Assembly: GCF_024206475.1 (NCBI RefSeq)
Contig: NZ_JAMBPR010000056.1
Span: 1 to 59,665 of the forward strand
Reading direction: 5' to 3'
Source: Paraburkholderia sp. CNPSo 3274
GTDB taxonomy: Bacteria; Pseudomonadota; Gammaproteobacteria; Burkholderiales; Burkholderiaceae
DNA length: 59,665 nucleotides
Every line of letters begins with the position of its first letter. Position 1 is the first letter of the stretch. The notes beneath the pieces were generated by a model. That model searched no databases and was not told where the DNA came from. It worked only from the letters and a program-made list of their open reading frames with translations. Both the position numbers and the translations under genes were made by a program. Of this stretch, positions 1 through 8,345 are shown one piece after another.

Positions 1-107
1 TCGAGCGGGTGAGCACGGAGATGAGCTTGCATGTGCTCGCGTACAACATGAAGCGGGTGATCAAGCTGATCGGCTCGGAAATGGCTATGAAGGCGATGCG
101 AGCATGA
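1..107 (+). pseudogene. C-terminal fragment of IS1182/IS4-type transposase
   Basis: The frame is open from the window edge to the TGA at 105-107. It reads about 34 residues resembling the last helix of IS1182-family DDE transposases (TEMSLHVLAYNMKRVIK, then a short tail). The 5' part lies outside the window, so it cannot be said whether the element is complete. No terminal inverted repeat was recognised in the next hundred bases. Confidence 0.6.
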
Positions 108-209
108 TGCCCGCACGGGGTTGTTGAGCCTTTGCAATATGCGTGGCCATGGTTTGAAGCTGGTGTTCCCGCAATTCACATGCCGCGGCCAATACCGAGA
201 CAGATCTTG

Positions 210-494
210 TCAATCTCCTCTGGCCAGGCGTTTTGACACAGTCTGGGCCGACAGGATCTCGAAGCCTTTCGCGGCATTCTTGAAGCTGAGCGTGAACTGG
301 GGGTTCGCCGTCAGTCCGGCAAAGGATCGGATAACGCCATCGCGGATGACGTAATGACGACCGACGCCGGAAACCGTGCGAATCTGAAACACCAAGGTCT
401 TGCCCGCGACGTAACGCGCACAGTTGGGATTGTTTTTGATCTGTCGCTTCAGGATCTGGGCAAATGCCCACAACAGAAATTTGAACTTGAACAT
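210..494 (-). pseudogene. SCP2-like lipid-binding domain protein, C-terminally truncated
   Basis: The product of about 94 residues begins MFKFKFLLWAFAQ and contains ARYVAGKTLVFQIRT and PQFTLSFKNAAKGFEILSA. This is the amino half of a small SCP2-type sterol/lipid-binding protein family common in proteobacteria. The similarity stops near FEILSAQ and the last dozen residues look random, so the C-terminal half is missing. A matching C-terminal half (GISGDFVEIMWFQ) sits 4.2 kb away at 4679-4770, also on the minus strand. The gene follows an intact alpha/beta hydrolase with a gap of about 58 bp and may have been cotranscribed with it. The ATG at 494 was chosen because homologous character starts there; it has no clear Shine-Dalgarno sequence. 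Confidence 0.55.
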
Positions 495-552
495 GACGGC
501 CAACGTGGAAACATGGGGAAAATGCGAGTTCGGGCGAACACTGCCGTCGCGG

Positions 553-1398
553 TCACTCGGCAAGAAACTGCTCAACGTGATGAAGGAAGCGCTGCGGGTG
601 CTGGAACTGTGCAGCGTGACCTGAGTCCGCGTAGATGAACAACTGGGCGTTCGGCAGGTTGCGGACCATATAGAACGAGTTGACCGTCGGGATCATCACG
701 TCGTTTACGCCGTTGAGGATGAACGTGGGCTGCTGAATGTCGCGCAGGTAGGCGAATGGATCGCCTTCCGAGAGTCTCGGCAGATACAGCATGTTGGCCT
801 CGATCTGCGCTTTCGCCACCTCCGCGGAAGACGGGGGGTCCTGGTCGACGCGCTGATGACGCCGTTCCCAGAACTCGCGCGCTGCCTGCTCAGCTTGCGC
901 CGATCGGCCGAAGAACAGGTAGAGAAAGTCTTCGAAGACGGGGACAGGGTTGACTGCCGTGCTCAGCACGCGTGGTTCCATGTCGGGGTCGCCGCCTCGA
1001 GGGCCGGTGCCCAGCAGCAGCAGTTTGCGCACCAATTCCGGATGGCGCCGGGTCAGATCCAGCGCCTGGAAGCCACCCAGCGAAAAGCCGAGAACATCGA
1101 TCTGCTGCAAGCCCAGCACGCGAACGAAGGCGGCTGCGTCATCGGCCATGTCCTCAATGCGTGTGCGTGGTTGACCGCCGGACGAAGCGATGCCGCGGCC
1201 GTTGTAAAGGATGACTTCGCGACCTTCTGCGAGACCGTCCGTTATCAACGGGTCCCAGTGGTCCATGCCGCCGCGGAAGTGCTGCAGAAACAGTAAAGGC
1301 GGCTGCGAGGAGGCGGTGTCACCCCAGCGGCGGTAGGCGAATCGAGTACCGTCGACATCTACGAAGCGGGTGGGCGTGGTGATGTGAGTATCAGTCAT
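553..1398 (-). CDS. Alpha/beta hydrolase
   Basis: A 281-residue alpha/beta-fold hydrolase. The nucleophile elbow is GFSLGG with Ser106. The likely acid is Asp233 (GVNDVMIP) and the catalytic His is His261 (YADSGHAAQF). The region after strand 3 (LQHFRGGMDHWD) fits an oxyanion loop. Length and motif order are normal for the family and the substrate cannot be told. The ATG at 1398 has AAGG about 10 bases upstream. It lies downstream of the SDR and OYE genes on the same strand, 230 bp after the SDR, so cotranscription is possible but not shown. Two broken relatives occur at 4752-5016 and 5182-5619. Confidence 0.85.
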   Translation of the reverse strand: MTDTHITTPTRFVDVDGTRFAYRRWGDTASSQPPLLFLQHFRGGMDHWDPLITDGLAEGREVILYNGRGIASSGGQPRTRIEDMADDAAAFVRVLGLQQIDVLGFSLGGFQALDLTRRHPELVRKLLLLGTGPRGGDPDMEPRVLSTAVNPVPVFEDFLYLFFGRSAQAEQAAREFWERRHQRVDQDPPSSAEVAKAQIEANMLYLPRLSEGDPFAYLRDIQQPTFILNGVNDVMIPTVNSFYMVRNLPNAQLFIYADSGHAAQFQHPQRFLHHVEQFLAE

Positions 1399-1628
1399 GT
1401 AGTTACCTTTTGAGAGGCTGAAGCAGGGTGCTGGTCTGGTTGGGGGACCTTCGCACGTTCACTGCACCCAAAATGCCAGCACTCCGGGTACGAAGTCCTA
1501 ACGGGGCTTCGCCTCGCTGGCCGCAGCGAACGGTGAAACGAGCGCAGCGGACAGTTCACGGAGGAAAACAATGGTTATCGGTCGACAAGGCATGGCCTGG
1601 CTTTCAAGTCAGACGGAACCCGCCGTGG

Positions 1629-2417
1629 TCAGGCTTCTGGCCGATAGCGCTCAGCCGCATGCGCTTGTCGAATGTCCGACACGAGTCCTTGACGCGCGCC
1701 GTCCAGCGCCTCCCAGCGGCCGGCCACGTGCAGCGGAGGGATGGTGATCAGTTCGCGGCGATCGAAGCCGACCAGTGCCGCATCGACCAGTTCGCCGACC
1801 TCCATCACCTCGGTAAGCGCATTGACGTCGATGCCGGCACGCTCCCAGATCTCCGTGCGGGTCGCCGCCGGCAACACCGCCTGTACGTAGACGCCCTTGG
1901 GCGACAACTCCAGGTTCAGTCCCTGCGACAGGAACAGCACGAACGCCTTGGTGGCGCCGTAGATCGACATGCCGAATTCGGGCGCGAAACCCACCACCGA
2001 GCCAATGTTGACGATCGCGCCAGTACCAGACTGCACAAAGCGCGGAGCGACCGCGGCTGCGAGCCGCGTCAGCGCCGTGGTGTTGAGCGCGATCAGGCGC
2101 TCGATGCCCTCGGCCGTCTGCTGGACGAAGCCGCCTGACTGGGCCATGCCGGCGTTGTTAATCAGGATGCCTATGCGAGTGTCGTCGCGCAGGCGAGTCT
2201 CGAGCGCAGCCAGGTCGGCGGGCTGGGTGAGGTCGGCCTGCAGCACTTGGACGGCCACACCGCTTTGTTCACGCAGGCGCGCGGCCAGCGCATCGAGGCG
2301 CGCCTTGTCGCGTGCAACCAGCACGAGGTCGTGGCCGCGGCCGGCGAAGCGCTCGGCATAGATCGCGCCGATGCCGGAGGAGGCGCCGGTGATAAGAACA
2401 GTCGGAAGTGTGGTCAT
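1629..2417 (-). CDS. Classical SDR-family oxidoreductase
   Basis: A 262-residue short-chain dehydrogenase/reductase, an NAD(P)-dependent oxidoreductase. The cofactor motif TGASSGIG is at residues 10-17, NNAG at 87-90, and the catalytic Ser140, Tyr153 and Lys157 are all present (IYGATKAF). It looks intact and is of standard classical-SDR length. It starts 53 bp after the end of the ene-reductase gene on the same strand, so the two probably form one transcript behind the TetR-controlled promoter near 3600. The natural substrate is unknown. Downstream at 1571-1590 a plus-strand GGAGG and ATG open a short frame that runs into this gene; it looks like the leftover start of a lost gene. Confidence 0.88.
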   Translation of the reverse strand: MTTLPTVLITGASSGIGAIYAERFAGRGHDLVLVARDKARLDALAARLREQSGVAVQVLQADLTQPADLAALETRLRDDTRIGILINNAGMAQSGGFVQQTAEGIERLIALNTTALTRLAAAVAPRFVQSGTGAIVNIGSVVGFAPEFGMSIYGATKAFVLFLSQGLNLELSPKGVYVQAVLPAATRTEIWERAGIDVNALTEVMEVGELVDAALVGFDRRELITIPPLHVAGRWEALDGARQGLVSDIRQAHAAERYRPEA

Positions 2418-2470
2418 GAGTTATTTGCTTTGCTAGGGTCGCTCTGGCGGGGGTGCAAGCAGCGCGCGCC

Positions 2471-3553
2471 TCAGGCGGCGATGGTCGGGTAGTCGGTGTA
2501 GCCCGCAGCGCCGCCACCATAGAGCGTGGCGAAGTCGGGCTGCGCCAGCGGTGCGCCGGTCTTCAGGCGCTCGACCAGATCGGGGTTGCTGATAAAAGGA
2601 CGGCCGAAGGCGAACAGGTCTGCCTTGCCCTCGTTGAGGCGGGCCGTAGCGAGTTCCAGGTCGTAGCCGTTGTTGGCCAGGTAGGTTTGCTTGAACCGGC
2701 GGCGCAGCGCGCCGTAGTCGAATGGTGCGACATCGCGCGGGCCGCCGGTAGCACCCTCGACCACATGCAGGTAGACGATGCCCAGCGCGCTAAGCTGCCC
2801 GGCGATGTAGTCGTACTGCGGCTGAGGATCGCTGCTCGACATGCCGTTTGCGGGCGACACGGGCGAGATGCGCACCCCGGTGCGGTCGGCGCCGATTTCT
2901 TCCACCACGGCGGCGACGACTTCCAGCAACAGGCGCGCGCGATTCTCGATCGAGCCGCCGTAGGCGTCAGTGCGCTCGTTCGCCCCGTCTTTGATGAACT
3001 GCTCCAGCAGATAGCCGTTGGCGCCGTGGATCTCTACGCCGTCGAAGCCGGCTGCAATGGCGTTCGCCGCAGCCTGGCGGAAGTCGTTCACGATGCCCGG
3101 CAGTTCGGCGAGTTCCAGAGCGCGCGGTTCGGAGACGTCGGCAAATCCGTTGTTCACGAAGGTCTTGGTCGCTGCACGGATGGCCGACGGTGCGACCGGC
3201 GCAGCGCCGCCGGGCTGCAGATCGACGTGCGCAACACGGCCGACGTGCCAGAGTTGCGCGAAGATGCGCCCACCCTTGGCATGCACAGCCTCGGTGACCG
3301 TGCGCCAACCAGCGATCTGCTCGGGTGTGTACAAGCCGGGGGTGTCCTGATAGCCCTGGGCTTGTGCCGACACCTGAGTGGCCTCCGTGATGATCAGGCC
3401 GGCCGAGGCACGCTGCGCGTAATAGGTCGCAGCCAGTTCGCTGGGCACCAGCCCCGCGCCCGCGCGGTTGCGGGTCAGCGGCGCCATGACAAAGCGATTG
3501 GCGAGGGTCAGACCGCCCAAAGCGTAGGGTTCGAAAAGCGTCTTATCGGTCAT
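2471..3553 (-). CDS. nemA: Old yellow enzyme family ene-reductase (NemA-like)
   Basis: A 360-residue FMN-dependent ene-reductase of the OYE/NemA family, which reduces activated C=C bonds, N-ethylmaleimide or nitro-esters using NAD(P)H. Visible marks are the FMN-binding start FVMAPLTRNRA (residues 22-31), LWHVGR (101-106), and the substrate pair His176 and Asn179 with Tyr181 in the HGANGYLLEQF motif. The length is typical. It is transcribed away from a TetR gene starting 131 bp further on, the usual layout of NemR-type or electrophile-sensing repressors. A minus-strand promoter and a dyad operator lie between the two. A truncated OYE fragment is found at 5620-5877. Confidence 0.88.
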   Translation of the reverse strand: MTDKTLFEPYALGGLTLANRFVMAPLTRNRAGAGLVPSELAATYYAQRASAGLIITEATQVSAQAQGYQDTPGLYTPEQIAGWRTVTEAVHAKGGRIFAQLWHVGRVAHVDLQPGGAAPVAPSAIRAATKTFVNNGFADVSEPRALELAELPGIVNDFRQAAANAIAAGFDGVEIHGANGYLLEQFIKDGANERTDAYGGSIENRARLLLEVVAAVVEEIGADRTGVRISPVSPANGMSSSDPQPQYDYIAGQLSALGIVYLHVVEGATGGPRDVAPFDYGALRRRFKQTYLANNGYDLELATARLNEGKADLFAFGRPFISNPDLVERLKTGAPLAQPDFATLYGGGAAGYTDYPTIAA

Positions 3554-3586
3554 GTTGCGTCAGGTTCGAGGTTGGAAATAGGATCA

Positions 3587-3615
3587 ATAATGACGATCAT
3601 AATCTATTCCGTCAA
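3587..3615 (-). promoter_or_regulatory. Putative sigma-70 promoter for the ene-reductase
   Basis: Read on the minus strand, TTGACG (3615-3610) and CATTAT (3592-3587) are separated by 17 bases, a good match to a housekeeping promoter. It sits 34 bp upstream of the ene-reductase ATG. Inference from sequence only. Confidence 0.5.
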
Positions 3616-3619
3616 GGTT

Positions 3620-3639
3620 TTGATGACGATTGACATCAA
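3620..3639. promoter_or_regulatory. Dyad operator between tetR and the ene-reductase
   Basis: The 20-bp sequence TTGATGACGATTGACATCAA has 6-bp inverted arms (TTGATG/CATCAA) with partial symmetry inside. It covers the likely -35 (TTGATG, 3620-3625) and spacer of the tetR promoter, whose -10 is TATAAT at 3642-3647. It lies just upstream of the ene-reductase -35 box. This is the expected position for a TetR-family operator repressing both directions. Confidence 0.5.
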
Positions 3640-3684
3640 TGTATAATGGCGTCTTCCCACACATGAACCCATCGTGGTCAGAAC

Positions 3685-4302
3685 ATGAAGATCACCAAGG
3701 CACAGGCACAGGCCAACCGGGAGCACGTTGTCGAGACGGCGTCCAGGCTGTTTCGGGAGCGCGGCTACGACGGGATTGGCGTTGCCGATCTGATGGCCGC
3801 CGCCGGCTTCACCCACGGCGGCTTTTACAAGCAGTTCCGCTCCAAGGCCGACCTGATGGGGGAATCGGCGGCCTGCGGCATCGCGCAGACCGTGGCGCTG
3901 AGCGCGGGTGTCAACGCGCCGGAGTTCGTGCGGTATTACCTTTCCCGCGAGCACCGCGACACCCGCGCGACCGGCTGCACGATGGCCGCACTCGGCGGGG
4001 ATGCCGCGCGTCAGCCGGAAGCGGTTCGCGCCACGTTTGCGGCGGGCATTGAAAGCCTGCTGGCGGTGCTGTCCCCCGAGGGCACTGCGTCGGACGGCGT
4101 GGATGCGGGACGGGCGCGAGCCCAGTCCCTTGACATACTGGCGCACGCGGTGGGCGCCATCGTCATGTCACGGGCCTGTCCGGACGACTCGCCGCTGGCC
4201 GACGAAATCCTCGCGGTTTGCCGCGACAAAATTCTCGCGTCACTGAGTTCGCCCGCGACAGCGCGCAATCACCGTAACGACAACTCCGCCCAGCCGAAGT
4301 GA
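3685..4302 (+). CDS. TetR/AcrR family transcriptional regulator
   Basis: A 205-residue TetR-family repressor. The N-terminal helix-turn-helix (about residues 10-55) reads VETASRLFRERGYDGIGV then LMAAAGFTHGGFYKQFRSK, a classic TetR DNA-binding domain. The C-terminal part is the ligand-binding helical domain and contains several cysteines (residues 84, 99, 165 and 178 by rough count) that could sense electrophiles, as known for NemR; that is inference. It is divergent from the ene-reductase, SDR and hydrolase genes, which it probably controls. The last 15 or so residues are low-complexity. Confidence 0.85.
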   Translation: MKITKAQAQANREHVVETASRLFRERGYDGIGVADLMAAAGFTHGGFYKQFRSKADLMGESAACGIAQTVALSAGVNAPEFVRYYLSREHRDTRATGCTMAALGGDAARQPEAVRATFAAGIESLLAVLSPEGTASDGVDAGRARAQSLDILAHAVGAIVMSRACPDDSPLADEILAVCRDKILASLSSPATARNHRNDNSAQPK

Positions 4303-4387
4303 TACGGACACAAACGGCCGACTGGAAGTCGCTGGGACTCATAGAGCACAAAACATCAGAAAGCCGATGAGCCCCCTGCGGAACCGA

Positions 4388-4588
4388 TTATCGTTCTTGC
4401 CGTTGACCTCTGGCTCTCGGCTCCAAACGGTCCATGACCCAATCGTGGATAGCCATTAGCATTCCAAGATCGAGTTCATTTGGGTCGGTCGCCCCGAAAT
4501 AGTGAACCCACTTTTCAAAAATATCGGCCTGCTCCCCGGAATATACGAGGCAACGAGTTTCCGTTTTATTCAGCAAAATTTCCTCCAT
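4388..4588 (-). CDS. Small hypothetical protein (66 aa)
   Basis: An acidic-core small protein with the stretch EQADIFEKWVHYFGATDP followed by a helix IHDWVMDRLEPR and a basic tail. The ATG at 4588 is preceded by GAGGTG at a spacing of four bases, so translation is plausible. No family was recognised. It lies alone between the tetR gene and the hydrolase/SCP2 relic on the same strand. Confidence 0.4.
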   Translation of the reverse strand: MEEILLNKTETRCLVYSGEQADIFEKWVHYFGATDPNELDLGMLMAIHDWVMDRLEPRARGQRQER

Positions 4589-4678
4589 CAATCACCTCAT
4601 TAGGAGAGTTGGGCGGCATTTCCGCAACAACTGTCCAGAATGTTTGGACTACCAAGATTGTCATGCTTCAGTATTCTT

Positions 4679-5016
4679 TTACGAAACTCGTTTTTCTGTT
4701 TCTGGCTTCAGGCACTCCGTTAGTCTCTGGAACCACATTATCTCGACAAAGTCACCACTGATTCCGCGAGTCTCTTGATGCAGACCCGCAAGAGTTTTCG
4801 AACAAGATCGGGATGACGTGCGCCAGATCCTGGGCCTGAAAACATCGAAGCGAGAAACACAAAACATCAACCCCGCGAATGCTCAGTGTTCGTATAACCG
4901 CGGCTGCGTCGTCGGCCATGGCCAGTAACCGTCGTGTTGTCCCACCGGCGATAGGTGAATCTATTGCCATCGACTTCCACGAAGCGAGTCGCGACGGTGA
5001 ATGGAACACCAAACAT
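4679..5016 (-). pseudogene. Remnant of an alpha/beta hydrolase plus SCP2-like gene pair
   Basis: From the ATG at 5016 the sequence encodes TRFVEVDGNRFTYRRWDNT, clearly the start of a hydrolase like the one at 553-1398 (TRFVDVDGTRFAYRRWGDT). About 60 codons are then missing, and in another frame the text resumes as MADDAAAVIRT, GVDVLCFSLRCFQAQDLAH. Here the nucleophile elbow is damaged (FSLRCF instead of FSLGGF). At about 4770 it changes to GISGDFVEIMWFQRLTE, the C-terminal half of an SCP2-like protein. It is therefore a deletion and frameshift relic of a hydrolase-SCP2 gene pair, a diverged copy of the pair at the left end of the window. Confidence 0.65.
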
Positions 5017-5181
5017 GTTGGAAATCCTTAAGAAGTTACCAAGTATGAATATGAAATTCTCTTGTTCGGTGCGAGCAGCCGAACCAGAAGGCTATTGCTT
5101 CAAAACTTCAAACGTGCTCTTCGCCCTTCCGGCACGCTGCCTGCGGCGATCGCGCGCCCGGGTGGGCGCTTTCTTCCAAGC

Positions 5182-5619
5182 TTATTGAGCAGGGAACTCT
5201 AGCGCCTTGGGCACAAAGTCCGCGTAGAACTGAAACACCGCGCCGTGGCCGGAATCAGGGTAGATGAGGAGCTTGCTGTTCGGCAGGCGCCGCACCAGGT
5301 CTTCCGAGTTCTTGCTTGGGACCATCCGATCGCTATCGCCGTTGACAACGAACACCGGGTTCTGCACCAACGACAGGTTCTCTGGCTCTTTCCGGCCCCA
5401 GGCGCGAATCGCCTCCAATTGCGCCAGAAACGCGGCCACGGAGATTTTCTTGTCACGGTTCTCCGAGCGCTCGTTCAAACGAGCCAGGAACGCTTTGCCA
5501 GCATCGATACCGTCGGGCGTATGGGCGAAGAACAGATACTGCTTCGGATCCTGGCCGGTGAAGAAGCCTCGGAGCATGTCGTAGAAGGTTACGCCGGTCA
5601 CGGCACTGATGCCTTCGCC
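5182..5619 (-). pseudogene. C-terminal fragment of an alpha/beta hydrolase
   Basis: About 145 residues match the second half of an alpha/beta hydrolase. GVTFYDMLRG starts the recognisable part, VVNGDSDRMVP carries the acid loop and YPDSGHGAVFQ the catalytic His. The nucleophile half is absent. In frame and without a stop, the fragment is joined at about 5619 to an OYE-family fragment, giving one open frame of 365 codons together with IS3 sequence further upstream. It has no plausible start of its own. This is a third relative of the hydrolases at 553-1398 and 4752-5016. Confidence 0.7.
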
Positions 5620-5877
5620 AACAACGTCCAGTGACCCGGAACGCAGTGCAGCGTTCATGCCGTCGGCAGTGCGGAAGCCCCCGGTGACCATTAGCGGCAC
5701 CTGGATCCTTTTGCGCACTTCTTCCGCGAACTCCAGAAAGTACGCTTCGCGAGCTGCTGTGGAGGCCTTTCCTGGCTTCTGGAAGGCTCCGCTCATGGCC
5801 GGCGCTTCGTAGGTTCCGCCGGAGACCTCAATGAGATCGATGCCGGCCTCGACAAGCGCCTGGATGGTCGCCTGGAC
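5620..5877 (-). pseudogene. Internal fragment of an OYE-type NADH:flavin oxidoreductase
   Basis: Some 86 codons encode LVEAGIDLIEVSGGTYEAP, VPLMVTGGFRTADGM and LRSGSLDVVG. These are the second half of the TIM barrel of NADH:flavin oxidoreductases, with the FMN phosphate-binding strand and TGGFR loop. It is not the same subfamily as the intact NemA-like protein at 2471-3553. The N-terminal half is replaced by IS3 orfA sequence (from 5878 rightwards) and the last quarter by a hydrolase fragment. Both joints keep the frame open. Confidence 0.7.
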
Positions 5878-6340
5878 ATTTTTTCTCAGGATCAGCAGCG
5901 CAGCCGCTTCCGCCAGCGCCTTCTCCCTTGCCCTGCAATTCCTTCTCAAGCTGCTAGATACGCTTCCTGTCCTCTTTCGACTGCTGGCGCTGCTCGCGTG
6001 CCTGCTCCGTGGTATTTGCATTGGCCGAACGGCAAGCGGCTCGCTAGACAGAGATCTGCTCCGGATAAAGACCCTTCCGACGGCAATACTCGGCCAGCTC
6101 CGCTGCATTGAGCGGCGCGGTTTCCAGCACGACTGCAAAGTTGTCCTCCGAAGACCATCCTTCCGGATTCTTCCCATCGCCAGGCACAGCCAACCCTTGT
6201 CCTTTCGCCTGTCGGCGCCACGTGTACAACGTCTGTTCTGTAATCCCCGTTTCTCTGGCCAGCGCCGAAACCAGCGCATTCTCCGGCGGCATCATGCGCC
6301 GTACCAGCGCTTCTTTTCTTTCTACTGAGTAGGCTTTCAT
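5878..6340 (-). pseudogene. IS3-family transposase orfA, degraded and truncated
   Basis: The ATG at 6340 opens MKAYSVERKEALVRRMMPP, then ETGITEQTLYTWRRQAK, a helix-turn-helix of IS3-family OrfA proteins. After LYPEQISV a TAG interrupts the frame. The following sequence still reads as OrfA (EQRQQSKEDRKRI, second TAG, QLEKELQGK). A frameshift then brings EKALAEAAALLILRKN into the frame of the downstream OYE fragment. With two nonsense codons, one frameshift and no orfB, the element is dead. It probably provided the recombination joint for the chimera that follows. Confidence 0.75.
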
Positions 6341-6373
6341 TAACCCTGATTTTACCGCCCCCAGACCATGTCT

Positions 6374-6586
6374 CTAAGAATCAGATAACACGACAAGTAG
6401 TCTGACGCCGGGGGCGGGTGCGCTAAGTTTTTCTAGCGCTGTCCTAAGGGGACGCATTGCGTTGGTCAACCTTTCAACAAGTCGGTCGTCTCGGTCATTC
6501 GTAGGTGAGTCCCGAGCGCCGCCCAGCAGATAAAAGCTCAGGCTAAGATCATGTGGGTGGAAAGCGTAGGACTCCCAGACAGCCAT
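6374..6586 (-). CDS. Short hypothetical frame, doubtful
   Basis: A 70-codon frame from an ATG at 6586 encodes MAVWESYAFHPHDLSLSFY and a charged helix DRDDRLVERLTNAMRPLRTALEKL. No Shine-Dalgarno sequence and no known family were seen. It may be the leftover end of a regulator or simply a chance frame in the 330-bp stretch between the IS3 relic and the quinone oxidoreductase. Nothing else was recognised there. Confidence 0.25.
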   Translation of the reverse strand: MAVWESYAFHPHDLSLSFYLLGGARDSPTNDRDDRLVERLTNAMRPLRTALEKLSAPAPGVRLLVVLSDS

Positions 6587-6673
6587 CGCTACGCGCTCCG
6601 CACGACGGACCGGAAGCCGAGCATGCCCGGCTTTGAGCGCATGAATCCCAGCGTCGCTCGCACCGACGGCCGC

Positions 6674-7651
6674 TCAGGGAAGCACGACGATTTTCCCGCG
6701 CCTACTTCGGTCAAATGTTGCCAGCACAGCGTCCCTTGCGTTTGCGAGAGGGAAAGCGATAGTCGCAGGTGGTCGAAGGTGGTCGCGGGCGACCATCGAA
6801 AACAGCGCAGTGCGTACACGCCGCGCCTGTTCCGGCCGGTTTGCCAGGAAATACCGCACATCGACCCCATGCAGGGTGGCGTTCTTGAGAAGCGCGAGGT
6901 TGACCGGGAGCGACGGAATGGCGCCGCCCGCAAATCCGATCACGAGATAGCGGCCGCCTTTGGCCAGCGAGCGGAATGCCGGCTCGAACATGTTTGCGCC
7001 AACAGGGTCGAGCACGACGTCGACGCCTTCTGGCGCGACTCGCTTGAGCGCCTCCCTCCAATCCGGAAGGCTGTAGTCGATGGCAGCCACTGCACCTAGC
7101 TCGCATGCGGCTTGACGCTTGAACTCGCTAGACGCCGCCGCGATCACGCGCGCCCCGGCATGCCCTGCAAGCTGAATGGCGGCGGACGACACCGCACCAC
7201 CGGCTCCCAGCACCAGCAGCGTATCGGCGGCCGTTAAACGTCCCTGATCGAACAACGCGTAGTGTGCCGTCTGGTAGTCCACCAGCATGGCTGCGGCAAC
7301 GGGCATCGGTAGCCCGCCGGGGACAACGTCCACGTCAGCGGCATCGACCACTACGTATTCCGCCAGGCCTCCCCCTAGCTGCCACGTGACGACACGTTCA
7401 TCGACAAGTGGCTGCGTCACGCCCGGACCGACGGCGTCGACCACGCCAGCAATCTCTCCGCCCGGTACGTAAGGCAAGTGCGGCTTGATCTGATAGCGGC
7501 CGTGCATCATCAGGCCGTCAACGAAACCAAGAGCCGTTGCTTCGATGCGAATCCGCAGTTGCCCGGGACCGGGCTCCGGCATCGGCGCATCAATCAACGC
7601 ATAGGAGCCGGGATCGAACTCTGTTCCTGAGAAGCTTTGCACGTTTATCTC
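6674..7651 (-). CDS. Zinc-free MDR family NADPH:quinone oxidoreductase
   Basis: A medium-chain dehydrogenase/reductase of about 325 residues. The GroES-like N-terminal domain carries the typical PGPGQLRIRIEATAL and YVPGGEIAGVVDAVGPGV. The Rossmann part has LVLGAGGAVSSAAIQLA, a glycine-rich NADPH site. It lacks the structural and catalytic zinc cysteines, as in the QOR branch. The family reduces quinones or enones with NADPH. The frame extends 10 codons further to 7681; the ATG at 7651 (MEINVQSF) was preferred because family character starts there, but neither start has a strong ribosome site. The gene appears intact among damaged neighbours. Confidence 0.8.
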   Translation of the reverse strand, partial: EINVQSFSGTEFDPGSYALIDAPMPEPGPGQLRIRIEATALGFVDGLMMHGRYQIKPHLPYVPGGEIAGVVDAVGPGVTQPLVDERVVTWQLGGGLAEYVVVDAADVDVVPGGLPMPVAAAMLVDYQTAHYALFDQGRLTAADTLLVLGAGGAVSSAAIQLAGHAGARVIAAASSEFKRQAACELGAVAAIDYSLPDWREALKRVAPEGVDVVLDPVGANMFEPAFRSLAKGGRYLVIGFAGGAIPSLPVNLALLKNATLHGVDVRYFLANRPEQARRVRTALFSMVARDHLRPPATIAFPLANARDAVLATFDRSRRGKIVVLP

Positions 7652-7757
7652 CATCGCGAGCACCATGACGAACCCACGCACGAATATGCGCGACTACAGC
7701 CGCACTTGACCATAGCCGCACTTTACAGCGCATGGCGCGCTCAGCGGACCAACCGCT

Positions 7758-8345
7758 TCATCCCGCCAACCTCGTGATCGCCACCTGGCTGCCCGCTTGC
7801 TCCCGCAGACGAAACTTCTGGATCTTGCCTGTAGTGGTCTTGGGCAATTCTCCGAAGATCACGCGACGAGGGCATTTGAAATGCGCTAGCCGCTCCCGGC
7901 AGAACAGGATGACATCCTGCTCCGTGATGGGGGAGGCATCCGGCTTCAGTTCGACAAACGCACAAGGAGTCTCGCACCATTTGTCATCCGGCTGAGCGAC
8001 GACGGCCACGTTGAGCACGCCGGACATGCGATAGATGACCTCCTCCACTTCTACAGACGAGATATTTTCTCCCCCCGAGATGATGACGTCCTTGGAGCGG
8101 TCTGTGATCTGGATATAGCCGTCTGGGTGAACGACCGCAAGATCTCCGGTATGAAACCAACCGCCGGCGAAAGCTTTTGCCGTTGCGTCGGCATTCTTGA
8201 AGTATCCCATCATTACCGTATTCCCCCGGACCATAACCTCGCCGCAAGATTTGCTATCGGCTGGCACCGGTTCAAGCGTCGCAAGATCGGCCACCGACAT
8301 GTTCTCGAACGCGGCCGCTCGTACACCTTGCCCTCTTCCCCGGAA
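7758..8345 (-). pseudogene. C-terminal part of an acyl-CoA synthetase (AMP-forming)
   Basis: The frame encodes the last 190 or so residues of an adenylate-forming acyl-CoA ligase. Visible are GGWFHTGDLAVVHPDGY (motif A7 region), DRSKDVIISGGENIS (hinge, motif A8), and the C-terminal catalytic lysine in PKTTTGKIQKF (A10). The P-loop and A5 motifs that belong in the first 350 residues are missing; homology starts at about RQGVRAAAFENM and sequence upstream is unrelated. There is therefore no ligase activity to expect. It lies 77 bp upstream of the quinone oxidoreductase on the same strand. Confidence 0.85.

Noticed and set aside
5878..6340. Programmed frameshift of an active IS3 element
   Set aside because: There are two in-frame stops, the shift is not at an A-rich slippery site in the right place, and orfB is absent.
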